A stretch of DNA of 64,000 nucleotides from Bacillota bacterium (lineage in GTDB: Bacteria; Bacillota; DTU025; MWDF01), in assembly GCA_029565935.1 (NCBI GenBank), contig JAKQNF010000015.1, positions 1 through 64,000 of the forward strand, read 5' to 3'. Made by a program: the position numbers and the translations under genes. The notes beneath the pieces were generated by a model. The model was not told the DNA's origin, ran no database searches, and was given only the letters and a program-made list of their open reading frames with translations. Shown here in pieces: positions 35,288-43,574 of the stretch (positions are counted from its first letter, which is position 1; each line of letters opens with the position of its first letter).

Positions 35288-36325
35288 ATGAAGAGATCTT
35301 CGATAATGGGACTGGCGCTAATACTGGCGCTCGTGTGCGCGGCGATCGGTGCATCGGCGGCCGGAGCGGATGAAACGACTATGACGAGGATTACCCTTGG
35401 CAACAAGATCACCGTTTCCGGGCCCGGAGCCACAGTCAACGGATCCACGGTAGAGATAACCGAAGGTGGATCCTACAGCATTACTGGTACTCTTAAGGAC
35501 GGGGCGATCAAGGTGGTTACGAAGGACGCGGTAATGATCGAGCTGGACGACGCTTCCGTGAACAACTCCAGCGGACCTGCGCTGATTTCGGACGGCGACG
35601 TCACCATAGAGCTCAAATCCTGGACCTCCAGTGTGCTTGCCAATAGGAACTACGATAAGGGCGACAAGGTCGTATCAGTAGGAGGCAAGCTTTACATAGA
35701 AGGCGGCGGCCTGCTGGAGGTTCAGGGCTATTACTGCAGCGGCATATCAGCTCTCAACGACGTTACCGTAGCGGACGGGATCGTGAAGATTTATGCATCC
35801 GGGGATGGCTTAACGAGCATGGGCAGTGTGAACCTCAGCGGCGGTTCCGTAGACATCGACTGTGAGGGCAGGGGTATATACTCGAAAGGCGAGCTTTCGA
35901 TATCCGACGGGAAGGTAGTCTCAGTCGGAGGGGTCGGTGCCAAAGAGGGCGGCCTTCTGTCCGATACCGACCTTAAGGTAACCGGAGGTACTGTTATCGC
36001 CACAGGAAACAGTATAGCCACCATCAGCCCAGACTCCACACAGGCTTCCATCTATGCCAAGACCGGCACTCGCATGGATGCGGGCGACTGCTTCTACGTA
36101 ATGTACGACTCGAAGGGCATGTTTTCGTTCGCACCGAGCAACTCCTACTCGAACATCTACTATAGCTCGGCGGACCTCGTAGAAGGAGAGACCTATGACA
36201 TCTACGTGGGCGGAAAGATCAAGAGCATGTTCAACGACACGATATACACCGAAGGCCGTTACGTCTCGGGAGTGCACGATGTAGTCATGACGAAAGTTGC
36301 GGCAGTGGACGCAATCGAATACTGA
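35288..36325 (+). CDS. Secreted beta-helix protein of the DUF4353/Cthe_2159-like carbohydrate-binding type
   Basis: 345 aa. The signal peptide covers about residues 1-26 (LALILALVCAAIGASAAGA). The mature part is a repetitive right-handed beta-helix pattern: short strands joined by Gly/Asn/Asp turns, with recurring IxLDDAxV, IKVVTKDAVMIEL, GDVTIEL, GKLYIEGGG and DLKVTGGTVIATG elements. This resembles the DUF4353 family, whose characterised member Cthe_2159 binds cellulose and polygalacturonate. No catalytic site is recognised. Start at 35288: AAGGAG is 8-9 nt upstream, whereas the ATG at 35264 has none. It is flanked by transporter operons, monocistronic, and could scavenge extracellular polysaccharide. 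Confidence 0.78.
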   Translation: MKRSSIMGLALILALVCAAIGASAAGADETTMTRITLGNKITVSGPGATVNGSTVEITEGGSYSITGTLKDGAIKVVTKDAVMIELDDASVNNSSGPALISDGDVTIELKSWTSSVLANRNYDKGDKVVSVGGKLYIEGGGLLEVQGYYCSGISALNDVTVADGIVKIYASGDGLTSMGSVNLSGGSVDIDCEGRGIYSKGELSISDGKVVSVGGVGAKEGGLLSDTDLKVTGGTVIATGNSIATISPDSTQASIYAKTGTRMDAGDCFYVMYDSKGMFSFAPSNSYSNIYYSSADLVEGETYDIYVGGKIKSMFNDTIYTEGRYVSGVHDVVMTKVAAVDAIEY

Positions 36326-36449
36326 TATCTAGAAAGGCATCCTAAGAGGCGACTATGAGGACCGGATCAGCCCGGTCATCATATCTTTATCGATATGTAT
36401 GCCAGAATACCGGCAAGAGAATCTACATGATAATCCTTTCGAGCAGGAA

Positions 36450-36494
36450 GATGGCGGGCCGCTTACGGCATCTAGTCCTGAGCGGTCCGCCATC
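36450..36494. terminator. Bidirectional hairpin terminator
   Basis: A 14-bp arm GATGGCGGGCCGCT pairs with AGCGGTCCGCCATC with a single mismatch around a 17-nt loop. It lies between the 3' ends of the rightward beta-helix gene and the leftward livF of importer 2. No T-run is obvious. Confidence 0.7.
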
Positions 36495-36510
36495 ATATGG
36501 ATCTTACGGC

Positions 36511-37212
36511 CTATCTACCCAGGTAGGCCTTCTTGACGGTCGGATCCTTCGCAAGATCCAGGCACTTCGCCTCCATGACTATTCTCCCTGTCTCGAGGAC
36601 GTATCCCCTGTGGGCGGTCTTCAGAGCCTGGTAGGCGTTCTGTTCGACCAGCAGTATGGTGGCATCCTTGGCAATTTCTGATATCTCCCTGTAGATCTCC
36701 TGAACCAACACCGGCGCAAGGCCCATCGAAGGCTCGTCCAGGAGGAGCAGCTTGGGCTTGGACATCATCGCCCTTCCTATGCAAAGCATCTGCTGTTCTC
36801 CTCCGGAGAGCGTCCCGGCCAGCTGCAGGCGCCTTTCTTCCAGTCTCGGGAAGATGTGGAAGACGCGGTCCCTGTCCTTTTCGATCTCCTTGTAGTCTTT
36901 CCTCAGGAATGCGCCGAGCCTGAGGTTCTGCTCCACAGTGAGGTCATAGAAGATCCTGCGCCCTTCCGGTGCATGCCCTATGCCAGCTGCGACGATATTG
37001 TGGGGCGCCATCTTCACAAGGTTGTTCCCCTTGAACGTGATGCTGCCCGACTTTGACGGCACTATGCCGGATATCGTCCTCAGCAGGGTCGACTTGCCGG
37101 CCCCGTTGGCTCCGATAATGGTGACTATCTCACCTTCCTCGACGTTGATGGAGACATCATCAAGCGCGTGGATCCCGCCGTAATAGACATGCAGGTTCTC
37201 AATCTTCAACAT
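36511..37212 (-). CDS. livF: Branched-chain-type ABC transporter ATPase (LivF), importer 2
   Basis: 233 aa; Walker A GANGAGKST, signature LSGGEQQM, Walker B LLLLDEPSMGL. Overlaps livG by 14 nt. Last gene of a five-gene importer operon with no enzyme genes attached, unlike importers 1 and 3. Confidence 0.94.
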   Translation of the reverse strand: MLKIENLHVYYGGIHALDDVSINVEEGEIVTIIGANGAGKSTLLRTISGIVPSKSGSITFKGNNLVKMAPHNIVAAGIGHAPEGRRIFYDLTVEQNLRLGAFLRKDYKEIEKDRDRVFHIFPRLEERRLQLAGTLSGGEQQMLCIGRAMMSKPKLLLLDEPSMGLAPVLVQEIYREISEIAKDATILLVEQNAYQALKTAHRGYVLETGRIVMEAKCLDLAKDPTVKKAYLGR

Positions 37213-37978
37213 CTTCCTGCTCCTCCCCGAGGTACGCCTCGATTACTTTGGGATCGTTCTGGATCTCGGAAGGCGTTCCTTCCGTAAGGAGCTTGCCGAA
37301 GTTAAGCACATACATGCGCTCGCATATGTTCATAATGACGTCCATGTGGTGCTCGATGATGAGTATCGTGGTACTGAACTCGTTCTTGACCTTGCGTATG
37401 AAATCGATCAGCTCCACGCATTCCTGCGGGTTCATACCGGCGGCAGGCTCGTCGAGCAGAAGCAGCGACGGTTTCAGCGCCAACGCCCTAGCTATCTCCA
37501 CGCGCCTCTGCATGCCGTAGGGCAGGCTCGCCGAGATCTCGTCCTTCCTGTCCAGAAGGCCGACCATGCCGAGCAGCTTATCCGCATTTTCGCGGCACTC
37601 CTTCTCCCTTCTCTCGTAGAGGCCGGTATGGAGCAGCGAATGCACGAAGCTGTACGGTATCCTCAGATGCCCTGCGGTCCTTATGTTGTCGTATACCGTA
37701 AGGCCCTTGAACAGCCTTATGTTCTGGAAGGTCCTTACGATGCCCCGCTCGGCGATCTGGTTGGGCTTCATGTTGACCAAATTCGTGCCCTTGAACGTTA
37801 TCGAGCCTGTATCCGGCATGTACACACCGGTGATCAAGTTGAAGACCGTGGTCTTGCCTGCGCCGTTAGGGCCTATGAGACCAACTATCTCCCCTTCGTC
37901 TACATGGAGGTTGACCCGGTCGACCGCGGTCAGGCCTCCGAATTTTATCGTGAGGTTCTCGACATTGAAGAACGACAT
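37199..37978 (-). CDS. livG: Branched-chain-type ABC transporter ATPase (LivG), importer 2
   Basis: 259 aa starting MSFFNVENLTIKFGGLTAV. Walker A GPNGAGKTT; signature LPYGMQRRVEIARAL; Walker B LLLLDEPAAGMN. The start at 37978 has AGGAGG 7 nt upstream. A much longer reading that begins upstream would run through livM in the wrong frame and is not credible. Confidence 0.94.
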   Translation of the reverse strand: MSFFNVENLTIKFGGLTAVDRVNLHVDEGEIVGLIGPNGAGKTTVFNLITGVYMPDTGSITFKGTNLVNMKPNQIAERGIVRTFQNIRLFKGLTVYDNIRTAGHLRIPYSFVHSLLHTGLYERREKECRENADKLLGMVGLLDRKDEISASLPYGMQRRVEIARALALKPSLLLLDEPAAGMNPQECVELIDFIRKVKNEFSTTILIIEHHMDVIMNICERMYVLNFGKLLTEGTPSEIQNDPKVIEAYLGEEQEDVED

Positions 37979-37980
37979 GG

Positions 37981-38988
37981 TCATACCTCCTTCTTCTGTA
38001 GTTTCTTGAACAGCCTGATCTTGCCGATGCTCTCCCATGTCAGCTCCTTGCGACCGATGAGGCCCTGTGGCCTGGTCAGCATGATCAGGAGGAACATGAT
38101 AGCGTAGAACACCGTCCAGCCCTTCTTTACGAACGCACCCGCGGCCGCCAGGCCCCATGACCCGAACAGGGTCGCGAGGTTCCTGAATACCTCGGGCAGG
38201 AGAGTGATGCCGAACGCGCCCGCAATCGAGCCCGTCAGGCTTCCGATGCCGCCGAGGATCACCATGGAGATCACCTCGACAGTCTTCTGGTAGTTGAATA
38301 TATCCGGGTGCAGGTACATCATGTAGTGTCCGATCAGGGCTCCGCCGATTCCGGCGAAGAATGAGGAAATGACGAACGCCATGATCTTGTAGGTCGTGGT
38401 GTCTATCCCGACCGAACGGGCTGCGATTTCGTCCTCCTTGACCGATACGAAAGACCTTCCGTGCTTGGAATGCACCAGGTTCGTGATCAGCCACATCGTA
38501 ATTACCAGGATCACTGCCGTAACCGGCAGCGTCGACTTGAACGGGACGCCTGCGAGTCCCAGGCCCCCTCCGGTCAGTTTGACCGTGTTGTTCAGTATCG
38601 CAGTTATGATGTACTGGAAACCTAGCGTGACGACCGATAGGTAGTCACCGACCAGCCTCAGGGACGGGAATCCTATAAGGAAGCCCGCGAAACCGGAAAG
38701 TGTTCCTCCGGCTATCAGCGACGGCAGGAAAGGCCAGCCGGCCTTCATCATGAGCAGCGCCGAAGTATAGGCTCCGATTGCCATGAAGCCTGCGTGACCC
38801 ATGCTGAACTGCCCTGTGAACCCGGCGACTAGGTTCCAGCTTAAAGCGAGTATCGCGTTGATGCAGAATACGGTCAGTATGCCTATGGGGTAAGCCGGCA
38901 GGCTCTGTTTGAAGTAAGTAGCGATACCCCAGACCACCAGGACCTGTACTACCAATGCCCCTAACCTTTTCAAGAAGCCACTACTCAT
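37981..38988 (-). CDS. livM: Branched-chain-type ABC transporter permease (LivM), importer 2
   Basis: 335 aa, about ten membrane segments, with the LivM loop SFVSVKEDEIAARSVGID. The start at 38988 (MSSGFLKRL) has AAGGTG 9 nt upstream and follows the livH stop by 4 nt. The longer in-frame version overlapping livH is rejected because it adds a low-complexity, non-family extension. Confidence 0.93.
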   Translation of the reverse strand: MSSGFLKRLGALVVQVLVVWGIATYFKQSLPAYPIGILTVFCINAILALSWNLVAGFTGQFSMGHAGFMAIGAYTSALLMMKAGWPFLPSLIAGGTLSGFAGFLIGFPSLRLVGDYLSVVTLGFQYIITAILNNTVKLTGGGLGLAGVPFKSTLPVTAVILVITMWLITNLVHSKHGRSFVSVKEDEIAARSVGIDTTTYKIMAFVISSFFAGIGGALIGHYMMYLHPDIFNYQKTVEVISMVILGGIGSLTGSIAGAFGITLLPEVFRNLATLFGSWGLAAAGAFVKKGWTVFYAIMFLLIMLTRPQGLIGRKELTWESIGKIRLFKKLQKKEV

Positions 38989-38992
38989 ACCG

Positions 38993-39874
38993 CTACACCT
39001 TCTCTTTCGTGCCCTTGCCGAATATGCCCGAGGGCTTGAACAGCAAGACCAGCACCAGAAGTATGAATGCGATGGCGTCCTTGAAGTTCGAGGAGATGTA
39101 GCCAGCCCCGAAGGTCTCAAGTAAGCCGATCAGGTATCCTCCGACATATGCACCCTGTATGCTGCCTATGCCGCCAAGGACCGCGGCCGAGAACGATTTG
39201 AGCCCGAAGAGACCTCCCAGAGCAGGATTCACACTGAATTTCATCCCTATGAGAAGGCCTGCGGTTGCCGCCATCACCCCCGCGAGGAAGAAGGTAACCG
39301 ATATCGCCCTGTTAACATTTATTCCCATCAACGAGGACGCGTCCCTGTCCATGGACACGGCCTTTATTGAAAGTCCGGTTAGTGTCCTATTGACGAAGAA
39401 CCACAGGGCTAGCATCAGTATGATTGCCCCTACTACAAGCAATATGTCTACCGGCGGTATTAGGACTTCACCTAGCTGAATAGGTACGCCGGACATGATT
39501 CGCGGGTAGATGTGATAGTCGGCGGAGAAATATACCACAATGGCATTTTCTACCAACAGTGAGATTCCGATCGAAGTTATCAGCATGTTCAGCCGAGGGG
39601 CGTTCTTGACTCGGAGCTTCTTGTAGACCTGCTGCTCCGTAAGCATGGAGAAGAACCCGGAAAGCACCATGCTCAGCCCCATGGCCACCTGGAATGGAAC
39701 TACTTTCTGAAGTGCTATCAAAAGAGCGATATAAGCCCCTAGCGTAAGAATGGACCCGTGGGCGAAGTTGATGAATTTCAACACTCCGAACACGAGAGTG
39801 TACCCGACGGCTACCAAGGCGTACACGCTTCCGATGGACAGCCCGTTCCACAATTGTTGCAGAAACTCTCCCAT
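38993..39874 (-). CDS. livH: Branched-chain-type ABC transporter permease (LivH), importer 2
   Basis: 293 aa, LivH-type: opens MGEFLQQLWNGLSIGSVYAL, ends with a Lys-rich tail, and carries the coupling loop KAVSMDRDASSLMGINVNRA. GGAAGGAG before the ATG. It is separated from livK by about 200 bp with a strong hairpin. Confidence 0.93.
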   Translation of the reverse strand: MGEFLQQLWNGLSIGSVYALVAVGYTLVFGVLKFINFAHGSILTLGAYIALLIALQKVVPFQVAMGLSMVLSGFFSMLTEQQVYKKLRVKNAPRLNMLITSIGISLLVENAIVVYFSADYHIYPRIMSGVPIQLGEVLIPPVDILLVVGAIILMLALWFFVNRTLTGLSIKAVSMDRDASSLMGINVNRAISVTFFLAGVMAATAGLLIGMKFSVNPALGGLFGLKSFSAAVLGGIGSIQGAYVGGYLIGLLETFGAGYISSNFKDAIAFILLVLVLLFKPSGIFGKGTKEKV

Positions 39875-40020
39875 CCAAACTCTCCTTCCGATGCGGGCAG
39901 CAAATCAGGCGTGTCTTGAGCGGGAATTCCAGGACCGGAGCCCGATTTGCGATCTCGTTTACTCGATAATCGCCGCTGTATGTAAGAAGCGACTCTTTCT
40001 AGGACCTCTTACAAATGTGA

Positions 40021-40055
40021 GTGCCCTGCGGCTCGGTTGGCCGGCCGCAGGGCAC
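40021..40055 (-). repeat. Hairpin between livK and livH (importer 2)
   Basis: A perfect 12-bp inverted repeat, GTGCCCTGCGGC and its complement around 11 nt. There is no T-run. Same position as the hairpins of importers 1 and 3 and the TRAP operon. Confidence 0.75.
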
Positions 40056-40081
40056 GGCTGGGTCAGTTGTGCGGCCGGATA

Positions 40082-41272
40082 TTACGGATTCACTTTCTCG
40101 ACGAAGGTGAAGCCCTCGCCCTTGACCTTCGCGACTATGACCGGCTTGTTAAGGGGGTTATGGGTCTTGGGATCCATCGTGAACGATCCCGAAGGTACCT
40201 GTATGTTCTTGATGTTCTCTATGGCGGTCCTTAAGGCCTCGGGGCTTGTGCCCTTGGCGACCTTTATCGCCTCTGCGAGCACTATCATGGCCTCATAGGA
40301 GAAACATGCGTTGGAGTTCGGCTCGCTCTTGAACTCGTCTCTGTACTTCTTGGCAAAGGCCTGGGCCTTTGGATCGGGATCGTCATCTACGTACAGAGTC
40401 GTGAAATAGAGGTTCTTGAGGGCATCCTGGCCCGCGATCTCGATGATCTTCGGAGCATGAGTCGAGTCGGCTCCCATGAACGGGATGTTCGACATGCCGA
40501 GCTCCAGCATCTGACGGAGGATCAGGCCGTTTGCATCATAGGTATTGGGCCCTATGATTGCTTCTGGTTTCATGCCCTTGATCTTTGTGAGCTGAGGCTT
40601 GAAGTCCTGGGTCAAATCGGGGAATGTTTCCTCACCGATTATCGTGCCGCCGAGCTTCGTGAACCTTTCCTTGAAGAACTGGGCAAGCCCCTTGCTATAA
40701 TCCTGGGCGATGTTGTAAAGAAGGGCTACCTTCGTCTTCTTCAGGGTGTTATAAACGAAGTTCGCCATAACAGTTCCCTGGACCGAGTCGATGAAGCATG
40801 CGCGGAAATACCAGGGATTTAGCTTAGTTGTGTCGTTGGGGTCCATGACCACGTTGGGGTTGGTGCTGGTAGGTGCGATAGCGGGGCGCTTGAGCTCCAT
40901 GAGCACGGGCCCTGCCGCTATCGAGTTGGAGCTTGCGATCTCTCCGAGGAGGGCTACGACTTTGTCCTGCTCGATCAACTTACGTACGACGTTGGGAACG
41001 TTGACCTTGTTGGACTGGGTGTCCTCGTAGACCAGCTCTATCTTCATCCCGAGCACTCCGCCGGCGGCGTTTATGTCCTTCACCGCAAGGTCGGTACCGT
41101 TCTTGTTAAGCTGGCCTTTGGCGGCGTTGGCGCCTGTCAGGGGGTAGAAGCAGCCGATCTTTATCGTGTTTTCAGCCGCTGAACCTACCAATACTGTTGC
41201 CATGAGCGCTACTACTACTAGGATTGGCACTACTAAGCTGTGGATCTTCTTCGAACTAGAAACGTTAATCAA
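40082..41272 (-). CDS. livK: Branched-chain-type ABC transporter solute-binding protein, importer 2
   Basis: 396 aa with a signal peptide of about 33 residues (LVVPILVVVALMATVLVGSA) and mature opening NTIKIGCFYPLTGANAAKG, the Peripla_BP_6 start. A TTG start at 41272 is supported by AGGAGGT with 7 nt spacing. It heads the importer-2 operon, which has no linked enzyme genes, so the ligand is most likely an amino acid or amide, but this is not readable from sequence. Confidence 0.93.
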   Translation of the reverse strand: MINVSSSKKIHSLVVPILVVVALMATVLVGSAAENTIKIGCFYPLTGANAAKGQLNKNGTDLAVKDINAAGGVLGMKIELVYEDTQSNKVNVPNVVRKLIEQDKVVALLGEIASSNSIAAGPVLMELKRPAIAPTSTNPNVVMDPNDTTKLNPWYFRACFIDSVQGTVMANFVYNTLKKTKVALLYNIAQDYSKGLAQFFKERFTKLGGTIIGEETFPDLTQDFKPQLTKIKGMKPEAIIGPNTYDANGLILRQMLELGMSNIPFMGADSTHAPKIIEIAGQDALKNLYFTTLYVDDDPDPKAQAFAKKYRDEFKSEPNSNACFSYEAMIVLAEAIKVAKGTSPEALRTAIENIKNIQVPSGSFTMDPKTHNPLNKPVIVAKVKGEGFTFVEKVNP

Positions 41273-42022
41273 GATTCCACCTCCTGGTCCTTGTTGAATT
41301 TCTCAATTCATTACGGAAATTAGAACCCTTAGTTGTGCTGGTCTTGCCGCGTTCTCGATTGAATAGGCACCCTCTTCGGTACAGATACTGTCCACAACAC
41401 TCCCTTCTTAAGATATGACAATGTATCGTGACTATCCCAGGTATATGGACTGATCGTCATCAGCCGTGCCGGAAATGCTAATCTGGTGACTTGTGCCCCT
41501 ATGGAATTACAGCCGCTGTTAATCATTATACTTCATGATGGAATAGTTGTTTTCGGCAAATATCGACCCTGGCACAGTTCTCGTTGCGTACTGCCAGCTA
41601 AAACCTACGGCCGGTATTATCGCGCCATCACGAACGTACAGCTATTCATGCTATTTTTCGATGCTGGGTATACACCTTCCTTTAATGGCCTAAAAAATGT
41701 ACAAACTTAATCCATCGCGATGGAATGCCTGTTATGTTCCTGTCTCGACGATCCATCCCCGCCTCGCCCGGATTGTTCTATATTGAGTACCAGACCGTGT
41801 GCCATTCTAATCGGAGCGCCGACGGCGCACCTGCAATGACGACACTTATCTTTCATGTGTTGCATAAATATGGGATGTTTTTCCTTCACTGGCCCTCTGT
41901 CCTTACCGCTGTGGCGCCCAGCCCGCGGATTTTGTAAGCTATATCTATAAAAGTATTACCGGCGACCGCCGACGGCGCATCGCCTGGCCATCAATCCCAG
42001 GATCTTGAGGGAAGTGTAGCCG
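41273..42022. other. Long divergent intergenic region before group-B hydrogenase
   Basis: About 750 bp between the leftward livK and the rightward hydrogenase gene. Short ORFs (for example 41486-41710, 41725-41937) lack ribosome binding sites and coding-like composition and are not annotated. A 13-nt sequence CGCCGACGGCGCA occurs twice (41818-41830 and 41967-41979), each with a self-complementary core. Otherwise I see nothing definite. Confidence 0.5.
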
Positions 42023-43459
42023 ATGATAGTGACGAACAACGCCTCAGCACTGAAAAGACAGCTCATGCTCGAGGTGGCCAAGGCCACCCTGGCGGGTACT
42101 CTGCTCGAGGACGTGGAGCACATACCGGTAAGGGTAAGACCTCGCGGTGAAGAGTCGACCCGCTGCTGCATATGGCGCGACAGGGCGATAATAAGGTACA
42201 GGCTCATAGCAATCCTAGGGGGCAGGATCGAGGACGAGACCGACGAGGTGAAACCTCTTTCCGACTACGCCAAGGAGGCCCTCGCAAGGATCGTCCTTGA
42301 AAAGCCGATACTCACGGTGCTTGACGAATCGTGCACCGCTTGCATCGAGGCCAACTACTTCGTCACCAACGCCTGCAAGGGCTGCCTGGCGAGGCCCTGT
42401 ACGGTGCACTGTCCCACCAACGCCATTTCGATCGAGGGGGATACCGCGAAGATAGTGCCGAGCGCATGCATAAACTGCGGCAAGTGCCAGCAGGTCTGCC
42501 CATACCATGCGATCATATTCGTCCCGGTGCCGTGCCAGGAGGCATGCCCGGTGGACGCGATAGACAAGGACAGCAGGGGAAAGATCGTCATCGACTTCGA
42601 CAGGTGCATAATGTGCGGCAAGTGCGTAAGAGCGTGCCCATTCACGGCTGTCATGGACCGCTCCCAGATGGTCGACGTCCTCACAAGGCTGGGCAGGGTC
42701 GAGATGAACGCGCTTTTGGCGCCCGCGGTCGCAGGGCAGTTCGATTCAGAGATCGAGCAGATATCGGCCGCGGCAAGGAAGATGGGCTTCGACAGGATCA
42801 TCGAGGTCGCGTCCGGGGCGGACGCGGTCGCCGAGCACGAATCGGGTGAATTCAGGGAGAGGATGTCGGCGGCGGAGCCCTTCATGACGACCTCCTGCTG
42901 CTACGCCTACACCGAGACAGTAAGGAAGCACATACCCGAGCTGAAGCGCTTCGTCGCGAAGACGGGGACGCCTCTGGCTATGACGGCCGCAAGGGCGAGG
43001 CGCGAGCACCCGTCGGCGCTTAACGTCTTCATCGGCCCTTGCATCGCAAAGAAGCAGGAAGGCATGGATAACGACGACGTCGATTACGTGCTGACTTTCG
43101 AGGAATTCGCCACCATGCTGGAAGCCTACGGCATAGACCTGAAGGATCTGGCAGGCGAGAAGGCCGACCTTGAAGGCGGCGCGCTAGGCAGGGGCTTCCC
43201 CGTCACGGGCGGCCTGTACAAAGCCATATCACACCGCTGCTCGGACCTTCTGACAGGGCAGACCGCAAGGATAGAGACCCTGGACGCAAAATCGCTGAAG
43301 CTGCTCAAGGCCCTTCCCAGGATGAAGAACCCGCCGTGCAAGCTCATGGAGGTCATGTGCTGCTACAGAGGCTGCATTGGAGGCCCTGCCGTCGTGGCGG
43401 AGGAGCCTGTGGCCGACAAGAGGATATCGAAGCTGGTGGAAAGGAGCCTCGTAAAATAA
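42023..43459 (+). CDS. Ferredoxin-type monomeric [FeFe] hydrogenase (group B-like) with unusual H-cluster motifs
   Basis: 478 aa. The N-terminal part contains STRCCIWRDRAIIRYR, as in monomeric group-B enzymes, followed by a Cys-rich ferredoxin region with several [4Fe-4S] sets (CTAC...CKGC...CTVHCP, CINCGKCQQVCP, CQEACP, CIMCGKCVRACP). H-cluster motifs: L1 SCCYAYTETV (C292, C293), L2 GPCIAKKQEG (C340), L3 EVMCCYRGCIGG (C446, C447, C451). L1 has Tyr where the usual sequence has Pro, and L3 has Cys where Ala is usual, giving an extra Cys next to a cluster ligand. It could be a ferredoxin-dependent hydrogenase or an H2 sensor. GAGGGAA lies 10 nt before the ATG. Monocistronic. Confidence 0.88.
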   Translation: MIVTNNASALKRQLMLEVAKATLAGTLLEDVEHIPVRVRPRGEESTRCCIWRDRAIIRYRLIAILGGRIEDETDEVKPLSDYAKEALARIVLEKPILTVLDESCTACIEANYFVTNACKGCLARPCTVHCPTNAISIEGDTAKIVPSACINCGKCQQVCPYHAIIFVPVPCQEACPVDAIDKDSRGKIVIDFDRCIMCGKCVRACPFTAVMDRSQMVDVLTRLGRVEMNALLAPAVAGQFDSEIEQISAAARKMGFDRIIEVASGADAVAEHESGEFRERMSAAEPFMTTSCCYAYTETVRKHIPELKRFVAKTGTPLAMTAARARREHPSALNVFIGPCIAKKQEGMDNDDVDYVLTFEEFATMLEAYGIDLKDLAGEKADLEGGALGRGFPVTGGLYKAISHRCSDLLTGQTARIETLDAKSLKLLKALPRMKNPPCKLMEVMCCYRGCIGGPAVVAEEPVADKRISKLVERSLVK

Positions 43460-43513
43460 AAATGACCAGGCCGCCTCCCGAAATCGTGACGGCGGCCGGG
43501 CACTATATGTACG

Positions 43514-43554
43514 ACAGGACCCGGGAGGCCGTACGAGCGGCGCCCGGGTCCTGT
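43514..43554. terminator. Strong hairpin between convergent genes
   Basis: A 12-bp stem (ACAGGACCCGGG with its complement) and a 17-nt loop that holds an inner GCCG/CGGC pairing. It separates the rightward hydrogenase gene from the leftward glcD-type gene. No clear T-run; bidirectional. Confidence 0.75.
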
Positions 43555-43574
43555 TAACTATCGGCAGAGGAAGG

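Noticed and set aside
37199-38494. A 431-aa ORF covering livG of importer 2 with a long N-terminal extension
   Set aside because: The extension is out-of-frame livM antigenic-looking filler. The real livG start at 37978 has AGGAGG and matches family length.
41486-41937. Two short ORFs (41486-41710, 41725-41937) in the livK/hydrogenase gap
   Set aside because: No ribosome binding sites and no coding-like composition.
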